NCBI GenBank assembly: GCA_013368325.1
Contig: JAACJK010000163.1
Span: forward strand, 2,604,001-2,668,000
Direction of reading: 5' to 3'
Origin: Ephemerocybe angulata
Lineage: Eukaryota; Basidiomycota; Agaricomycetes; Agaricales; Psathyrellaceae
DNA length: 64,000 nucleotides
In this document: piece after piece, positions 36,115 through 49,011 of the stretch
Numbering within the stretch: position 1 is the stretch's first letter
How the letters are laid out: each line of letters begins with the position of its first letter
Notes under the pieces: model-generated
Told to the model about the DNA's origin: nothing
Database searches by the model: none
Seen by the model: only the letters and a program-made list of their open reading frames with translations
Translations under genes and position numbers: made by a program

Positions 36115-37290
36115 CGTGTTGTACTTGTTGGTGGGGAGGGCGGCAGGGGGTTGTGTATGTGTGTGTGGTGGGTTGAAAAGAAGGCGAATGTCGGTGGCAG
36201 CGTCAAGCTATGAGAATATTGGGGACCGTTGCGCTGCAACAATATGATAGGCGTGTGGTGGGAGGGTGCGATTGGCAAAACTGGTGTGTTTCATTTCCCA
36301 TGGGACAATGGGCTTTATATACCCCCGACCCGCGGCTGCGTGTCCCAGACAACGGGGATATGACCATTTGCACAGTGCACTGTGGCACTGCGATTGTGCG
36401 AGGCGATTGGGGCAGGTGACCACGATTTACCTCGAGCATCCCTAATTGGGATGCGAGAGTTACGATTTGGGACTTGCCTCGTTTGAACAATGTGTTTCAA
36501 CCTCAATTTGGGGTACGTCTGGACTTGCGCGCCGGGCTCCCAAGATCTTTCGGTGCTTTGGCAGCGAGGTGCTCATTCTACTGATAATTTCGGAGAAAGG
36601 TTCTCTATCAAATCCACGCTAGTCGTTCCACTAGTATCATCGATAACCATGTCTGCAGCCATAGAAGGTCTAGAGGGATGACGACGCTGGTAAGGCGCGA
36701 AAACATTCGGATACCCCGGCGAATAAACCGGGCCTCGAGGTTGACTATCGAAACGAATAGCGAACACGTTTTCGACACGACGGGCGATAACTTGCAAGCG
36801 TTTCGCTCCTCGAGACCGTAATGGGCAACGTGCAACATCCTCTTGTCACAGCCTTCAGGTTCAAACACTTTCGAGTTCGAGGCTTTGGTGAAAGCCAACA
36901 TTTCGGGGTCGTTTCACGCTAGTCGCTGCATATAACTAGCACTCGCTTAATCCTAACCATGGCCATACACTCGCAGAATGACATCACCAGACCACCTTAA
37001 TTCTAATCTTCCTTAAGTCTATACCAATGCAACTTTAGACTGGGCCTTGGCCAACCTCGCCTAGAGATAGGCGGAGCATCGTCAACTAGTGCTCGCGATT
37101 CGATATAAGTACGGATGAGGTCCGACTCCACGCCAGGAGGGTGCAAAGTGCAACGATAAGGAACAAGGACGATTGTGGTATTCCATGCTCGAGAGAAGGG
37201 TACATGCGAAAGAGAGGGCTGCAACAGGTAATATATGTGATCAAGGAAAGCTGCGAGTTGCATTAGTCCATGGTGAACGATCACATGTGA
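36115..37290. other. Intergenic, 1.2 kb, no gene seen
   Basis: It holds the promoter of the gene to the left and the 3' flank of the TPR-DUF4470 gene to the right. Open frames on both strands are short and unrecognisable. Confidence 0.6.
36313..36322 (-). promoter_or_regulatory. TATA box (minus strand, GTATATAAAG) of the 36114 gene
   Basis: It lies about 200 bp upstream of the ATG at 36114, on the coding strand of that gene. Confidence 0.6.
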
Positions 37291-40200
37291 TCAATCGTTC
37301 TGGAAGATCCACTTGCTCGCAGGGCACGGGTGCGTCACTAAGACGAGTATTAATGGCCTGACTCAACATACGCGACAGAGAATATAGGACTTACGAGGCA
37401 TCCACAAATCCATCCTGAACACAACCATATTCCACTTCTCCCTGATCATCCTCTTCGCACTTGCCTTTCCCATTCTCCACCTTGCTTCGCCCCTCCCAGG
37501 CCCATCGTCAATATCATCTGCACCACCCATCGCGCCCCTCATGAGCTCCGCCATCATCCCTTCAAGACCCCCTCCCACAGCCCTCTTCATCCCAGCCGGC
37601 ACTTTGCCCAAATTCACATGCTCCGGTGCAGTAAGGATGAAGAACGCGCCTTTCGGCACAGTATCCTTCTCGCTAATCTCGACATTGTCCACAATCTTCC
37701 CGACCTTCAGCAACATATCCTTGAAATACTTGCTTCCCCCAATATCCTTGGTACTCTTGTAGAACAGGAGCGCGGCGACAGCGTCGTGATTATAGAACAT
37801 TCCGTACTCGATTGTTGGCTCGAGCCCCTTGGCCTCGAACGTTCCGATGTCCCTGTAGCTCGTCGCCTCTTTCCCATCAAAGATGGAGGGAGGTAGACGC
37901 ACGGAGAAAGGCAGGCTGTCCTTGCCCGTAGCGAGGATCCACTCGAGCTCGAGGAGCCATGGATCCAAGCGAACTTTGTGAAGAGGGGCACGACCACCTC
38001 CTTTCTCCCTGAGGGGGCGAGGAAGGGTATCTTTGTAGATCAAGCTATCGGCACTCGCTTCTCCGTCGAGCACATTCTGCACCCATTCGCTGAGCCAATG
38101 CCCTGGGTAGCCTATTTCTCGCAGTCGGACCAGAAGTCCGAAGAATGCAGGAAGGCCATTGGGCATTTTAACGAGGCGTGGACGAGGCTGGGTATAACCT
38201 GGGTGAATGTGCGAGAGGAAGAGCTTGGTGAGCCAAGAGAAAAGCTCCGGTTTCGTGGCGAGGGTGGAAAGGGGACGAGGAAGGGGTTGGTAAGAGTTGA
38301 CGTCGAGGATGTCTTGGACGGCATTAGGGTTGATTGTGTGCAATGCGAGATACCGCTTCAAATCGGAGGGAAGAAGCATGGTATAACTGATATAGTTTGT
38401 TGAGTCTCCAGATTTATCTTTAAATATTGGAAAGCTTACTTGTAGCAGAACTCGTTATCGTCTGCCCAAACAGGAGAGTTGAAGAGGCAGTTCGAAGCGA
38501 CAGACGAAGTGGGAACATCGTCCTGAAGGGCAGGGACAACATAAGTCACAGTGTTCAGAGTTCCATTTGTATAGTCGCTGTAAACCCACCATTGTCAGTT
38601 CTGGGACACTCAGAAAAAGAAAACGGAAAGAACGCACGGAACGCTGCCCAACCAGATCCTTGTCCACTTGGTAGGGAAGGTTTCAGGTCTCGTATCCTCT
38701 GCATGAGCCCTCATCTTTGCCAGGTACTCATGTAGCCCATCTGCAACGAACTCAATCTTTAACCTATCTCCTCCGCCGCTCACCCTACCCTCGCCTTCAT
38801 CTTCGCCCAGCGTCAACTCTTTTATGGCCTCGACAACACCCATGAAGAACGCAGCTCCGTATGCCCAAGCAGGGCTCTCTCGCTTCCTTTCATAGCCTTC
38901 GTCTCCGTTGAGCAACCCTTCCCCGTTTTCGCCATTCCCCAAGCCGTAGATTTCGTCGAACTCGGCGAAATAATGAATAGTCTGGAACAAGTCCAAATCG
39001 AGTTCCTGGTCCCGCGTCCCATGCTTTCCATCGTCTAGCGACATGTTCGCTTTCCACGAGGCCCTGATCGCCTTAGCGGATTGCACTAGTCTTCCCTTGT
39101 CCCAGTCGTTTTTTGCATGGTACCAGGAGCCGGAGTTTGAGGACGAGGACGAGGAAGACTTCGAGCCTTGCTTCTTTCCTACCTTCGAGCTAGCCGCTTT
39201 TTTACTCGATGGCTGATCTGCATTCGCCATCAACTCTTTATCGTCCTTCGCAATCCTCGCCATCCACAAGTCGAACTGCTTTCCATGATACTTCTCCCTG
39301 AGCTCTCTGGGAGGAACATGGACGCCTACTCCGCTACCTCCATTCGCCAGGCTAGGCCCCAATCCCATCCCAGAGGGAATGTCGCCAGGGCTCGCCCCTG
39401 CCGCAACCCACTCTCCTTCACGCAACATGCTCCCATGCACGCCATACATGACACTTCGATCCATTTTCATGCACACAAGAAGGTCAATCAGGTCCTCCCG
39501 CGAATCCTTCACTTTCTGCCTCAGTTTCGTGAACGGCATTTTCAATACTTCGTCTTCAGAGTAGCCGAGCAGCTTCGTCAAAACAGTTCGCAAATCGCGT
39601 TCATTCGATTGCCGTTCCTTCGCCGCCTTGTCTTTGAACTCCTTGCGTGCGGAAGAGGAAGAAGCGGCTCGACTTGCTCTGTTTATACTGGTTCGACCAG
39701 AAAGAAGCGCATCGACTTTTTCTTCGGCTTCTCTCTGCTGCATGACGATGGGGTCGGGCATGCCACTGTACTTGGGGCCGAGGGCACCTGACGCGTGAAG
39801 TTCTTGCAATTGCCTAGTGCGCTCGAATCCGCCTACGTGCTTCATAAGGCGGGTAAACTTGATCGTGCCGACCGGAGGCTGAAGCCAATGGTTGAGGTAG
39901 GGTATGATGGCGGGGAAGGACGATGGCGGGAGGAATATGTATGACGGTAGGGAGGGTCCGCCAACAGAGGTGACCGGCCTGGAGATGATGGCGTGCAATT
40001 GCTTTACGGCGGCAACCCAGCTGGAAGGTCATCAGTAAGACGAATACAGGTAACGCGAGTTACCTACCGATCATAGCAGTATGTGGGCAGCATGTAGCCG
40101 CAATAGAGGTAGAAAAGGGTGGTCACGACCTCGAGCTTCTCGAGTTTCATGTCCTCGATCGTGATTTCAGAATTACCGCCAGCCTTTTCCTTTCCTCTCT

Positions 40201-41295
40201 CCTTCTTGCGTTCTGCATTGGAAATTTGCACTTCCATATTGACCAGCTGATCAAGAAACATGAAGAAGATGACGTCCCTCGCAATTGTTGCAGGGTGGAT
40301 ATCAAGCAAGGTCAGGTGTATTTTGACAGAATCTTTCTGCTCCTGCGTGAGCCCAAAATCATGCAGGAGACCGAGCGATTGGCTTTGCATCGCCTTTGGC
40401 CTAGGGTTGGGGGTGAGGGTGTTGTGAAGGCCAACAAGAGTGGAGAATGCATGTCGAGCTGGTCGCAAATGAGATTCAGGTCGATCCAAAAAGAGCCAAA
40501 CTCACCGTCGCCACAGCCTGCAATCAGGAACGATAGGTTTCCAAGTTGCTCAGACGTGAAATCTTTGAGGGGTAGAGGATCAGGTTCGTCGGACCCCCAC
40601 CCATCGGCGAGAGACATGAGGTCATCTGTCCCAAACTAGACGCGGTTAGCCGACGCTTCGAAAAGAGAGGGAGGACTGACAGTAAAGAAAGTCATCTGGG
40701 GGTCACTGTATGCAGTCGGTTATTTTATGTTGCAAGCAAAGGCAGTTGACGACGTACGGCGTGCCATGGAATAAAGGCAGATGAGCAAATCGTTTCTTCG
40801 CGTCTTTCTTCGCGATTTCATAAGTGCCGCTCTGAATCTTCTCCTCCAGCTCTCTGTAAACGCCCCAGCTCGGATCGTCTTGGGCGATTACTCGCACAGC
40901 TTCAATAATCGACTGATTGTCGCTCACGAGCTGCTGCGAGATCGTTCCGTCCTGGAGGCCCAATACGAGGGCTTTGGCAAGTCGCAATGAAAGCTTTTTC
41001 GCGATTGCAGCATCCGCTGCTCCGTCGACCAACGTCCATGCGTTCAGAATCGACCTGCAGCACGAATCGTATTGACCCAGTTCGTAAAACGCGGCACTCA
41101 GATTCGAGGGGTATATGACGGAAGCGGGGTCGAACCCCACAGCTTCCTGGTAATATTTTGCCGCCCTGTATCGTCGTTATTTGCCTGGATTGGATTGACA
41201 GGGAGATTCTAACTCACTCTTCAAGCCTACCGGCCTTGAAATGGACATTCCCTTTGTTTTTGGCGTTGAGAGCGCGTTCTGCCTGGGTCGACATC
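37291..41295 (-). CDS. TPR plus DUF4470 domain protein
   Basis: Function unknown; DUF4470 also occurs at the N terminus of dynein-assembly factor DNAAF3 and in many fungal MYND/TPR proteins. Several exons encode over 1,000 residues. The N terminus is a TPR unit pair (MSTQAERALNAKNKGNVHFK, AAKYYQEAVGFDPAS, YPSNLSAAFYELGQYDSCC). Then comes the DUF4470 block (DFTSEQLGNLSFLIAGCGDG, HLTLLDIHPATIARDVIFFM), a Ser-rich disordered middle, and a large C-terminal region (38.4-37.4 kb) without a family I can name. No MYND zinc finger is seen. The stop at 37363 lies after a consensus GTAAGT donor; splicing to an acceptor at about 37334 extends the protein to a stop at 37291, and I prefer that model. The start at 41295 is 256 bp from the divergent F-box gene. 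Confidence 0.75.
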
Positions 41296-41550
41296 GTCAG
41301 AAGCAAAAGAATGGCAGAAGATTGAACCCAAATTGAACCTGCCATTTACGCGTAATAGGGGCCTCGGCAAACGCCGCCGATGAGGCCAAAACAGGCGATG
41401 CCGAACCTTGCCGGGCGCATCAGCCGTATGGGGAATCGGCAAACGCCGATGCTGACCATTCGTCAAAATTGGTCTCTGGAGCGCCTTCATCGTCGACAAC
41501 CAGGAGAGAACTCATCTCCGCCCCCTTTTCTGCCCTTCCAACCCCATTTT
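41296..41550. promoter_or_regulatory. Shared divergent promoter region
   Basis: The only DNA between the start codons of the TPR-DUF4470 gene (minus) and the Ufo1-like gene (plus). It must contain both core promoters if the chosen starts are right. No clear TATA box is visible. The plus-strand frame is open back to 41380, so an earlier start there is not excluded. Confidence 0.55.
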
Positions 41551-44366
41551 ATGCAATATCGCACACACAAGGAATCCCATAAACAACCGAGAACACCCAA
41601 AACCTCAGAACCGAAATCGAAATCTACCCAACATGGCTTTCTTTTGGAAATCCCCAGCGAGATTTTGTCTGCAATCACCCAGAATCTCGACCCAGCATCG
41701 TTGCTCGCCCTCGGAGGTACCCACGTAGATTTTTCTCGGCATGTAGAGCAGGACAGCACCTGGCGTGGCGCTTTTGAAGCCCACTACGGTACCGACCTGC
41801 TCTTCCGACGCGCTCAGCCGACCTGGCGGAGAGAATTTTCCGACCGGCACAAGCTCATCCTCCGATTCGCCTACTCGCGCGTACCAAGCACCACACATGC
41901 CCCCATTCCTGCCCCAGCGATATCCCACATCCATCTCCTCTCGCCAGGGAACGGCCCAGTCGGTCTGCTTTCGCTCTCGCTCACCTATGGCATCATTGCA
42001 CGCTCCGTCCCGTTCACCGGCCGCACTCTCCCTGGATTCCTCGACGCTTCTGGTTCCACTGTCGGGCGTGGCGTAGGCAACCCCAACGCCGAATTTACGC
42101 CCAATGTCTCAGCGTGCGCAATCACTAGCGCTGGGGGCACAGTCCGCCTGATATGGGGGTATCGCACTGGTCATATCGCCTTTATGCTCACGAACAGGAC
42201 TATGGAGAACCCAAGGCGCCCAGCGGTGGATTTCCGCGTGTCTCAGGAGGACGAGATGCATCGCGGAACTGTGTCGGATATCGTTTGGTTGAACGACCAA
42301 GAGGGTTTCGCGGTATCGGGCGCCTCGGATGGTCGGGTCAAGCTATGGGACTTCACTTCCAACTCGAGTCCCGACCTCTTGTGGACCTCAGCAGACGATC
42401 CCATGATAGTAGGTGATGCCCACGTCAAGGTCGCGGCCAGCCGTCCCCTGGGCTTGATCGTAGGCGTTCGAAGGAGTGGTGCTGTCGACATTTGGCATGG
42501 GTTCCGGTTCCCCGCTTCCGACGCTGTTCTGAGAACCGTCGTATCTCCTTCGGATTTACTTGGTCGAACAAAGCTCGACTTATCAAAGAGTTTGGCCCTC
42601 CACATCGATCCCACCACTGGCTCTGTACTCGTTGCCTTCCAAGGAGATGTGTGTTTCTACCGCATCGACAATTACAGGGAATCAACAGAGCTGCCAACGG
42701 TTGTATCGTATGGATCTCCAGAAGGGGGCGCCATTCTCTGTTCCCTGCAACCCTGCTTCGCTGCGATTCAGGAAGGCGGAGACCAGAGTTTCATCATTAC
42801 CGGCGACAAGCTCGGGTGCGTCAATGCCTACGAGTGGACTCCCAAACCCACCGATACTGCGATACGCCCTGTCAGGTCATTCCAGGCCTCGTTTCCCCCG
42901 TCATTCTCGATTGCCGCGGGCCCAGGACTGTCGAGGGCACATGCGCACTCCGAGCAGTCCAAACAAGAAAGTATCACCGCCTTGGCTTGGACACCCACAA
43001 TTCTCGCCACAGGGACATCCGGTGGAGTGGTCACCGTATGGGACTCCTTAACTTTCGAGCGAATTCGAATCATCGTACGCCCGGTTGGACTACGCAGGAC
43101 ACGCAGGCATGGTACCCTGGTACCTCAGGCTCAAGGACTGACGGATGAAATGGACAGCGAGACTCCGAGCACTGCCGTGAAACAGATACTATTCTGTGAA
43201 GACGGTGACACACTCTTCGTTAATGTGGGCGGCGAGGTGATTGCCTGGAGGGCTGGCGACACGTCCGGTTTATCCTCTTTGAAGATGACGGGTCTAAGTG
43301 GTGGCAAGGCGGGGAGCAAGGGAGCGACCGCGTCGAAGTCATCGAGATTAGCTGGTGCTTCTGGGAGGTGGTCAGGTCAGTTCAGGGTCGAGTCTTTCTC
43401 CATGAATCTGATATTGACGAATGATTTTCTATAATAGAGCAATTAGAGATGAAGCAGGCCATCTCCGAGTCCCACGCGTTGTTCAAGAGTGGTGATCGCG
43501 ACCTGGACAAGGCGGAGGTAGAAGAACGTCGTCAGAAGAAAAACGCTGAACTGGCGCATAAGAGCCAGCTGAAGAAACTGGGGCTGAGCGAAGCAGAGGC
43601 GCTGGAGTATGCCCTTATGTTAAGTCGTGAGGATGCTACTGGTCCAAAATTTGAGGGCGATCGGGTTGCCTCCAGTTCACACTGTGAAGCTCCCGTTGTT
43701 AATGCGGATGCGTTGACCGACGAGCAAGTGGAAACGGCTATCGAGAACGGGGACTTTGCCGCAGATGAGCCCGCGATTGCTACAGGCGCACCCTCCACAT
43801 CGTCCACAACGAATCCTGGACCTCGTCCTGTCGGCCCCCCTTCATCTCTCGGAAATTGGGATTCAGAAACCGACTTCCCGAGCATAGGCGCATCGTCGGC
43901 TTCTTCTCTCCCCATTATCCGCACCACTTCCAACGCTTCCGCAGTCAACACCAACTCCCCTTCTCCAAACCGTTCGGGAGATCTTGCTGGGAACGAGAGC
44001 GGTGAACTGGGGACAAGCCCTACACATCCGGCGTCCCTCGTGCCAAGGATGGGGAGGCGCGAGTCGGTTGGGTCCACTGTGTCGTCCGTTTCGGATTTGT
44101 CCAGCAAGTCTTGGGGATCGGGATCGAGCGGGGGTGCTAGTGCGAGTGTGTGGAAAGGACCGTTGGGTAGTGCGGTACGGACACCACCTAGGCCCAACGC
44201 GAGTGCGAGGGTGAGGAATAGGGGTGGCACAGGGGCTTCCGGCGGCAGTGGGACCGCGAGGACGAGTGGAACGGGCGGAGGTGGGCTGGATGATATGGAT
44301 GCCGATTTGAGGTTTGCGATTGAGTTGAGCTTGGCGGAGGCGAGGAGTAGGGGGGCGGGGGTTTAG
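41551..44366 (+). CDS. F-box/WD40 protein with C-terminal UIM (Ufo1-like SCF receptor)
   Basis: Probable substrate receptor of an SCF ubiquitin ligase. Two exons (41551-43375, 43438-44366) give 917 residues. The F-box is FLLEIPSEILSAITQNLDPASLLALGG split over residues 28-55. WD-type blades include FAVSGASDGRVKLWDF, GVRRSGAVDIWHGF and ILATGTSGGVVTVWDS. A coiled region follows the intron (DKAEVEERRQKKNAELAHKS). The extreme C terminus carries an acidic-start helix, DDMDADLRFAIELSLAEARS, that fits the ubiquitin-interacting motif (L-x-x-A-I-x-x-S). F-box, WD40 and UIM together are the layout of yeast Ufo1. An upstream in-frame ATG exists at 41380; 41551 was chosen because the region before it is divergent promoter. 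Confidence 0.85.
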
Positions 44367-44664
44367 CTTGTGTGTTTCTGAGTGAGGTAAGTACTACTTA
44401 TGAGCCATGGTGCGGCGTTGTTTGTCCTATAAAATCCTACGTACAACTCCTTTTTTTTTCTTTGTGGTGCTTACTTCGATATCCTGTATTTCCTGCCAGT
44501 AGTATGTGTATACCTATGACTTTATGCTCTCCCGCCAATGAATCCTGCACAGGGGTTGACTAAGCCATTGGTCATCTCGGAGTTCCAACTATCTAAGCGC
44601 CGGAGTCATTGCTGTTCACTGGTTCCCTTGCTCTTTCATCCTTACGCTGCTTCATCCAACCCCT

Positions 44665-46538
44665 ATGGAGTCGCCCTACACCCAATACTTCAGAACGAAC
44701 TGGGTCCCCGGGGACGGAGACATTCCTCACCTCACTTCCCTGATCCAGAAGCACAGTGGTTTTGTGGACGATATCGACTCTCAAATACGCGCTTTGACAG
44801 AGACTCGAAAGGCCCGAGTTAACTTCATCGAGGAACACTCCGCCATGCTGTCGCCTGTACGAAGGCTCCCTGATGATTTGCTGTCGACAGTCTTCCTGGC
44901 GTTCTCAATCCATCCAAGTTACTACGAATCAGCCAGCACATTATCAAGGTCCCATCCCTCTATCATAATTAGCCACGTATGCCAGCGTTGGCGTTTGCTG
45001 GCGCTCACAACTCCCTCCCTTTGGAGCCGTATATTGGTCGCACTGCCAACCTACCCAACAGTGCAGACACTATCGCCAATGTACCCCGCTACCAAGTATG
45101 ATATCACCCGCGACGCCGTTCGTCGATGGGAGGCAAGAATGGGGCAGATCCAGGAGATCGTGGGGGTATGGCTGTCGAGATCAAGAGAACACCCCCTCAT
45201 AGTTCTGTTTGCGGCTTCCGACGACTATCAAGCACCAAGGGCACCCCCTCCCGTCGAGGATGGGATAACAAGGATACGGTGGACCCTTTTTTTAACGGCT
45301 TCTCTGAGCGGCTTTCGTCTCTCGTGGGCCTTCTGCGAAATGCTTCGCATAGGTGGAGGAAGGCACAGTTATCCCTCGAGCTAAACCGAGGAAACAGGGG
45401 CTCAGAACTCCTGCCTCTGTTAGATATCCCAACTCAAGATGTCCCTTTACTCGAGGCACTTCGACTCTGTCTTACTGGAGGTGACCAAATGGCCGTGACG
45501 CCAGTCCTTCTACCAACTTACGCAACGGGTCTTCTCAAAGCTCCCACCTTGCGAATGTTGTCATTGTGCCGAATACGTGAGGGTCTCGAGACGCTCGCTG
45601 GTCACTGGGAGTTCCTGACGGAGCTCGAATTCGACGGATACTCGGGCGAGGGGATGACCAGCACAGGTACTGCCCTTTACTTCAGCTTAGCAGAGGCTTT
45701 CGCGCTCCTGAAAAGGTGCCCAAATCTCGTCAGGTGCGACCTCGCCGTCGTCAAGATTGAGTCCTGGTTGAGCAATATTGCAAACTGGGCTTCGAATTCA
45801 GTGGATTACGGACCGGATGGCGTAACTTTACATCGTCTTCAGGACCTGGCGCTCCGGGTGTCCGTACCCGGCAATGGGTTCGCTTCCGCACTTCAGCTTC
45901 CTTCCCTACGCACCCTCTCTTTTATCGAAAATGCCGACTCGGATGACTTATATCTCCACCCCGCACCCCCGCCTGAAGATAGCGACACAAGTCCCCTAGC
46001 CGAGTGGATACAATGTTTCGGGAACCAGCTGTCTAAATGTCAGTTCAACTATGTCCGACTCACCCAATCGGCACTGGAATACTGTTTGGAGAGGCTTCCA
46101 CGCCTGGTCTCCCTTCGTCTCGATGGCTCTGGCATCTACTTCTTCAACTCTAGCCCCTACTACGGCACTCAAACCCGATTAGAACCCGCCGTTCTGAATG
46201 ATCAGCTTTGGGAAAAGTTGATCCCTCGCCCAACCCTGGAAGAAGAAACCGTAGACAGTTCGCAGTCATGCTGGTGCCCGAGACTTGAAGAAATTCATAT
46301 TTCTGGGACGCTTGGCGGATCGACATTCGTTGCGGACAGCCTGTTGCGATTCATCATTTCTAGGAGGAACCGGACCTCAGGACTTGCCATGATTCGGAAA
46401 GTGAAAGTGACATTTGGAACTCCAGAAACTATGGACATTCGCAAAGAGCTGGAAGCGAGGAAAGTGGACTTGGAGGACTTCGATTTGAACATAACGTACC
46501 CTACGCCCATCCGCCTCGTCAGTCACTCCCTGCTGTAA
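44665..46538 (+). CDS. F-box protein, Agaricomycete leucine-rich-like type
   Basis: Likely SCF adaptor of the large mushroom F-box expansion; the substrate is unknown. The N terminus has the usual heptad-like helix (SLIQKHSGFVDDIDSQIRAL, ALTETRKARVNFIEEH) and then the F-box-like core SPVRRLPDDLLSTVFLAF with ISHVCQRWRLLALTTPSLWS. The rest alternates Leu-rich strands (LTELEFDGYSGEG, LRTLSFIENADSDDL, LVSLRLDGSG). The two halves are in different frames. An intron at 45253-45308 (weak donor GTCGAG, acceptor CTCTGAG after a T7 run) joins exon 44665-45252 to 45309-46538 in frame and gives 605 residues. A single-base frameshift is the alternative. Confidence 0.82.
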
Positions 46539-46774
46539 CTAGATTTAATTGGATGGTAAGCTGCGCGAAGCGTGGTCCGATGTATTAGTACGACTGTACG
46601 AGAGTATATAGCTAAACCTATGCCCCAGCATTGACTGGTCGGTTAACCACGGCTTACCGACCTTGGAAACTGCACACAGCCTCATACACACACACACTAC
46701 GTACTAATCATTCATTTCAGTTTGGTTCAACTCACCCAAAACCAGGCCCAAACCATCGTTCTTCCACCACTTAC

Positions 46775-49011
46775 ATGCTGTACCACAGTGCCAGTATGAC
46801 CTCTCGAGCACAAGCTCTCTTACTTGACGTGGCTATAGCTGTGGTAAGCTCGTCCCACCCATCGGAAAGTTGGCTATAATGGGACCACAACTTCAAGGCG
46901 TCGCATTACCTATGGTTCAAGCCATACGAGCCCACGTCATATTCCACGATCTTTGCCGCCGTTCTGCTGCTCACCTCACCGGTGATCTACCTTCTCCGGC
47001 GCTCACTCACCAGCACCTTACAGTCTGTGGTGCTGGCAGAGTCCGTATACATCTCTGCTCTGCTGGCATCCATTGTGGGCTACCGGCTGTCTCCGTGGCA
47101 CCCTCTTGCATCGTGCCCGGGTCCGCTGTTATGCAAAGTGACGAAAATCTGGGCGGCTTACATCGCTTGGACCGGGAAGGCACATGTATACTATGCACAA
47201 CTGCATACTAAGTACGGAAGAATCGTACGGATAGGTGTGTTGACGAGTACCTGGCCGCATCCTCAACCCATCCTGATTTACTTGTAGGACCGAACGACAT
47301 TTCGGTAACGGAAAAGGAACTGTTTCCACATATACTTGGAGCACAGGGGATGCCGAAGGGACCTGGTACGCGTTTCTTCCTTTCCTTTACCCTTGATATC
47401 TCTAACAGCATTCCAAAAGTGTGGGCAAACAGACGTACGGTTACATCGCGAGACGCTAAAGATCATCGGAATTTACATGCTGTCCGAGATCTTGCCCTGC
47501 ACAGCGAGCTCCGCAAGCCGTGGAATAAGGCCTTTTCAAAGGACCCCATGAAGGACTACGAAGTTGTTATGAACAAAAATGCTGCTATACTTGTTGAGCA
47601 GCTACAGGAGCTGTGCGAGAGGGAGAAGGAGCCCGTTGTCGACCTTGCAAAGTGGTTGAGCTTTTATTCGTACGTTTAGGCTTCTTGCCATTACTGCTGT
47701 CCTAAAAATCTTATGAGTTCGCTGGCCTTTGCAGGTTCGATTTCATGGGAGATATGGTGTGAGTTGGTCGATAATTAGAATTGAAGTTGAGATTTCAGCC
47801 TAATCATATTGATGCTGCAGGTTCGGCCAATCGTACAACTTTATGAGAGACGGTGATCCCAAAGGCATATGGGATGTGATGCAGGAGAGCCTTGTGTAAG
47901 CATTTCCATCCTGGCCAGCCGCGATTCTAGCCTCACTGTTCGCACACCGACGTGTTGCACCATACAGGTGGCCGAGCATTGGCCAGCACGTCCCTTGGAT
48001 TGCTCCACTCAGCACCTTATTCCCGTCGCTCATGAAGCCTTCAAAGACCTTCCGGAATTTTGCGGCCAAGCAGGCAAAGGCGCGCGCACAGTCAGAGCCT
48101 GCTCAAAGAGACACTTCTATCATCTAGTAAGTTCTCAGCGCTCACTGTTGTGTGCGTAGGCCACTTGATGACCCCTTTGCGTCAGATAAGAAACACAGAG
48201 GTTGAGCCCGGAACATCTGTCCTACCTCTCATCATGACCGATGCCGTTTTGGCGATTTTTGCTGGCTCAGATACCACGGCCACTATGCTTTGCAACGTGG
48301 TATATTATCTTCTGAGGTACCCTGAATGGATGGACCGTATAAGGCATGAATTGGACGATGCTCTGGGCTTGGGTGAGAACAGGACCGCTGCAAGTGGCTT
48401 TGAGCGATTACCCGAATTAGATACCCTTGCGGATCTGAAGGTTCTGAATGCTGTGATGTAAGTGGATGGGCGCTTACTTTATCTGCTTGCGTTGATCTCC
48501 ACCCGCCTTAGATATGAGACGCTACGGCTACAACCATCCGTACCCACCATACTGCAACGTTCACCAGCGCAAGATGGGAGTAGAGGGAAGCAGTTGGGCG
48601 ATATGTGAGCTATTTCAGCCGGCCATCGCACTCCGCGAGCACTCAAGTTGGTGTAACAGGTTCTTACCTGAAGGCAACACTGCTCAAGTCCCACCCTACG
48701 CTGTGCACAGGGATACGAAGTACTTTTCTCCCCGGCCGAATGACTTCTGGCCAGAGCGGTGGCTGCAAGCTGGCAGCTTAGACACGATTGACCGCTCCGC
48801 GTTCATTCCATTTTCCATGGGTCCAGCGAGCTGCGTCGGGAGACACCTTGCTTTGAAGCAGCTGAGGTACACAATTTCCGTCCTGCTCAAGAACTTTAAC
48901 ATCCACTTTGCCGACGGGTATCAAGTTAACAGGTGGGAGGAGGGGCTAAGAGATAGGTTCCTGATGGTTAAAGGAGAGCTGCCTGTTGTGTTGTCTGCGA
49001 GGTTGTCTTAA
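46775..49011 (+). CDS. Cytochrome P450 monooxygenase
   Basis: Heme-thiolate oxidase, anchored to the ER by N-terminal hydrophobic segments (STIFAAVLLLTSPVIYLL, SVYISALLASIVGYRL). About nine exons. In order: the proline hinge region HPLASCPGPLLCK, KYGRIVRIGPNDISV, the I-helix AIFAGSDTTATML, ExxR in YETLRLQPSVPT, a PERW block (FWPERWL) and the heme loop FSMGPASCVGRHLA with the ligand Cys. All catalytic motifs are intact. The start is at MLYHSASMTS; a second ATG is at 46796. The P450 clan and substrate cannot be assigned. No synthase or terpene cyclase lies within the window, so pathway membership is open. One TAAGCGCCC nonamer lies inside an intron (48468-48476). Confidence 0.93.

Noticed and set aside
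45126..45308. Pseudogene call for the F-box gene on the basis of the frame change
   Set aside because: An in-phase 56-nt intron with a pyrimidine tract explains the change without a lesion, although its donor is weak; kept as a checkable finding.
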